From: Henricia sp. BOLD:AAB3569
Lineage: Eukaryota > Echinodermata > Asteroidea > Spinulosida > Echinasteridae
NCBI GenBank assembly: GCA_037783545.1
Contig: JBBELK010000369.1
Location: 496,001-560,000, forward strand
Length of the DNA stretch: 64,000 bases
Reading direction: 5' to 3'
Part shown: one piece after another, positions 61,244 to 64,000 of the stretch
Layout: each line of letters starts with the position of its first letter
How positions within the stretch are numbered: the first letter of the stretch is position 1
Notes under the pieces: generated by a model
Told to the model about the DNA's origin: nothing
Database searches by the model: none
What the model saw: the letters and a program-made list of their open reading frames with translations, nothing else
Made by a program: the position numbers and the translations under genes

Positions 61244-62200
61244 ATAGAGACGGAGCCGAAGCCGAGATTTGGAAAAGCCCCGAGAAAACGACCAGAAACA
61301 AAACACAAATAGCGCCCTCTCTTGGTAAAAAATGATTAAAATTAAAAATAAAGTTGCTTCATTTTGTCTTTAAATAAAAATTGTAGTTGCATTGTCAAAA
61401 TCATATTAATCTTGCATATATTGCACGACTGACAATAATATTTAGGGCCCTTTAAAAGTACTAGACAGAGTATTTTATTTCTGCCAAATGGTCCCCAAAT
61501 AATTTTGTGCGTTTTCAATTTTTATTTACTGTACTATGTCTAAATAAATAACAAAAATGTGGACGCCAAATCTAAAAAAAGGCTACAAATTAAACTTAAA
61601 AGTATTTCGCAAAATTAATGTGTTTAGTTTTGCAAGCGCATCTCCCTCTCCAAAACAACTCCACCCATTCCTTGCCCGGGGGAGTGGCACCAGGATTTGC
61701 AAATAGCGCCCTCATATTTTGGTAAATTACATATTTACCAAAACATTTCAGTTGTGTGCTGACCGAATTATGGTTTCGTGGAGGAGGAAATACCCATGAA
61801 TTTACTTCATGAAACGAGGCATAAAAAGACTGTGGCTTGTCGTGCTAATGAGGGTAAGTAATTAGGAACATTTTAGGTTTAATGAAACGTGATATTCAGC
61901 TATGCAAATTCAAGTTGAAAGGAAAGAAAAGTGGTGCAAATTGGCTTCTTTAGCTTAGCTAGTGTTGACACCAGGGAAGTTGGACTTGTCCAAGATGCGA
62001 ATCGAGGTCTTGTATGTGGTTACACTCACACAAACCGAGGGCGGCCTGCAAACCGAGCTCGTCCTCGGTTTGTGATTACTACAGAAATGGCAAGTATTTT
62101 TTAACTACACAGTGTTACATGTATGGGTGGGAGGCGGGCCTTTCATATTTATCATAAATACCATCCTCGCTTCTTTGCCGAAAATTACTGAACTTAATGA
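61244..62200. other. AT-rich intergenic, short palindromes only
   Basis: CAAACCGAGG ... CCTCGGTTTG (about 62032-62075) is a local palindrome. No gene supported. Confidence 0.35.
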
Positions 62201-62208
62201 GCCAATCT

Positions 62209-62211
62209 CGC

Positions 62212-62243
<32 letters not shown>

Positions 62244-62319
62244 CCCCATTTCAATGTTGGGCCTGGGACTCGCCGCGACGGACGCAACTCCGAACAACAT
62301 TGAAATGGGGGGGGGGGAA
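62209..62319. repeat. Poly-C tract and facing poly-G hairpin
   Basis: About 30 C then T and more C, then CATTTCAATGTTG; 45 bp further CAACATTGAAATG followed by nine G. The proline- and glycine-rich frames across it are low complexity. Confidence 0.75.
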
Positions 62320-62551
62320 CATCCTCCTCAACTTAGCTGCGTCAACTGTACAGAATTGCTAACACGTTTTGTCGAAACAATAAAAATACACAGGCGAATT
62401 GTAGCAGAAATTAATTTAAATATTTACCAACAATTTATTGCACAAATACATTTATTTCGACGACTCTCCTCGGAGCAACACCAACAGACCGGCGCTGGGT
62501 GACCAAGGGTAATAACAGCGTACCTGACCCTTTCCGCAAAAGACCCGAAAC

Positions 62552-62933
62552 GTAATGACGTCACGCGATGTTTACCGCGGTGCATTATGGGTGAAAAGTG
62601 GGGCCGAAATCGCTAGTTTTCGAACTTCGCGTGCGTTGCATGCATAGCGCCTATCGTATTATGCACGTAACTTTGTGAACTTTACTAACCGCTTCGCTGG
62701 CAATAAACGTCCAAAACAAAGATCGTACATTTATAAAATGGTTCATGTCAACTTAGTTGTGCCTGCGTGAGTTTTAAGCGCACGACGGACACCGGAACTA
62801 TGGTGTTAACTTTTAAGGCTTCAAAAGGCGGCGAAAATGGCCCTGCAATAATTGTGCAAACTAGCGATGCAGAGATTTTGTCCCTATTTTGTACCCATAA
62901 TGCACCGCGGTAAGCATTGCGTGACGTCATTAT
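62552..62933. mobile_element. MITE with TAATGACGTCACGC ends
   Basis: Ends TAATGACGTCACGCGATG and CATTGCGTGACGTCATTA (one base offset), continuing TTACCGCGGTGCATTATGGG on both sides. No ORF. Confidence 0.75.
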
Positions 62934-63212
62934 GTTATAGGTCTATTCTTCCATATCTGTACCGAAAGGTACAAGTATACGGTCTTTCGACAACGTTCGA
63001 CCGTCGTCAAACACATTTCGTTTAATTTGTGTTTTATCTCATATTAATTTCCTCATTTCATTGAATGATGCAATTTTTACAAAAGTAATTTTATTTATTT
63101 ATTTGTTTCCATTGAAGGTATGTAATATGTTAGATTTGGAAAATACATGTGGTTATTGAATGTCAAAGCGCCCCACTGGACAAGCCTGCAACGGTTAACC
63201 TTTAAAAAAAAT

Positions 63213-63243
<31 letters not shown>

Positions 63244-63857
63244 TCCGTTCGGCGGTAAATCGTCGGATAAGACCGTGACAGCGGATCGCGTTGTCAGTAT
63301 GGCCACAATAACAAAAACAACATTTTCAGATTCACAATTCATAAATTGTCTAACATTTTTTTTCTTTCGTTTGATGGCGTCTGCCCGGGTTGATTTTGTG
63401 GGTAAATTGGATGCAACCGACCACCCCTCCTACCCCCCACCTTCCCGGTCGACCAAGACACTTTACCAGCCTCTGTCAAACAATTATGTCAGGTTCATCA
63501 AAATGACGCATTTTAAATAACCATCCTATGGACAATCACATTTGAAAAAAATCAGGACAAAAAAGTGGGTTTTTTTCACAGTTTGTATTCATGAGACGAC
63601 TTTGGTATTCTTATTCATCTAAGTTTTGGCAATAAATCATTTTAAGCAGAGGCATTTAGGCCTTATTATGGTGTGGCAATTGTATTTGGGGCTATTACGC
63701 AATTCGTTTTACTGAGGCTGGCTATATAAGCACGCGGTCGCAAACTACGTCCTCGGTGTTGTACACGTAGTCCTCAGTGTACGTTGTTTACAAGTATATG
63801 TGCACGTTGTGCATGTGTGGTGCACATTGCATTGCATCTCATGTCTACACTAGCCCA
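62934..63857. other. Spacer with (TA)n microsatellite
   Basis: (TA)n at about 63209-63238. GCTATATAAGCACGCGG near 63720 resembles a TATA box, but no gene follows inside the window. Nothing else supported. Confidence 0.4.
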
Positions 63858-64000
63858 GGGCCCAATTTCATGGAACCCGTTAGCACAACAATTTGTTTAG
63901 CACAGAATTTCTTTGCTTTATTTTACAAAACTGGGTTGCCAGCCAAAATCGTATGTGATGTATATTTACTGATATTTTGGTCCTGTTCCTAAAAATACAA
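63858..64000. mobile_element. GGCCAA-end MITE, cut by the window edge
   Basis: Starts GGGCCCAATTTCATGGAAC, then GCACAGAATTTCTTTGC and CAGCCAAAATCGTATGTGAT as in units A2-D. Confidence 0.65.

Noticed and set aside
62112..62303. Proline-rich or glycine-rich proteins
   Set aside because: Translations of the poly-C tract.
63715..63740. TATA-box promoter (CTATATAAGCACGCGG)
   Set aside because: No downstream ORF within the window; could be real only for a gene beyond the right edge.

Overview
This window is eukaryotic nuclear DNA, most likely from a marine invertebrate and plausibly an echinoderm. The reasons are indirect: coding density is very low, AT-rich filler alternates with dozens of short inverted-repeat transposons (MITEs), tRNA-derived SINEs share a GAGCAAGGCACT core, LINE and Penelope-like relics are present, and the only two protein families are animal ones. 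I cannot name the species.

Two kinds of real gene are visible. (1) Five small intact ORFs, all on the minus strand (10079-10504, 12871-13296, 25647-26078, 34333-34779, 43308-43739), encode secreted 141-148 aa proteins that I read as NTR/TIMP-like (tissue inhibitor of metalloproteinase / tensilin type). Signal peptide, Cys-Thr-Ala-Cys mature N-terminus and central core are conserved; variation is concentrated in a few loops. (2) An intact single-exon GT31 beta-1,3-galactosyltransferase-like gene lies at 52601-53755 (+), in the least repeat-rich part of the window.

Layout. 0-6 kb: mosaic of MITEs, a tRNA-like SINE and LINE 3' ends. 6-14.5 kb: two partial copies (A1, A2) of the NTR-gene repeat unit; A1 is split by a 1.7 kb hAT-like insertion that carries a second, tRNA-bearing MITE. 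14.5-20.4 kb: retroelement graveyard (LINE reverse-transcriptase tail, Penelope-like GIY-YIG remnants, a 3-copy tandem repeat). 20.4-22.8 kb: the distal part of a unit without its gene. 22.8-48.5 kb: three large tandem units B, C and D of about 8-9 kb, each with one NTR-like gene and the same succession of SINE, hairpin MITEs and PLE-derived foldback, followed by the beginning of a fourth unit. 48.5-52.6 kb: palindromes, a LINE RT fragment and a hairpin MITE. 52.6-54.4 kb: the galactosyltransferase and its 3' region. 54.4-64 kb: AT-rich DNA with single MITEs, including a CCCGGG-rich element with another element nested in it.

Because the units are paralogous, many transposons can be dated and delimited inside the window by comparing filled and empty sites. 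This gives clear target-site duplications: TTAA (piggyBac-like) for several families, 8 bp (hAT-like) for others, and 9 bp (Mutator/Merlin-like) for a third group. The most interesting biology is the NTR/TIMP-like array: a secreted-protein cluster whose variable positions fall near where TIMPs contact proteases, amplified on a transposon-rich segmental duplication.
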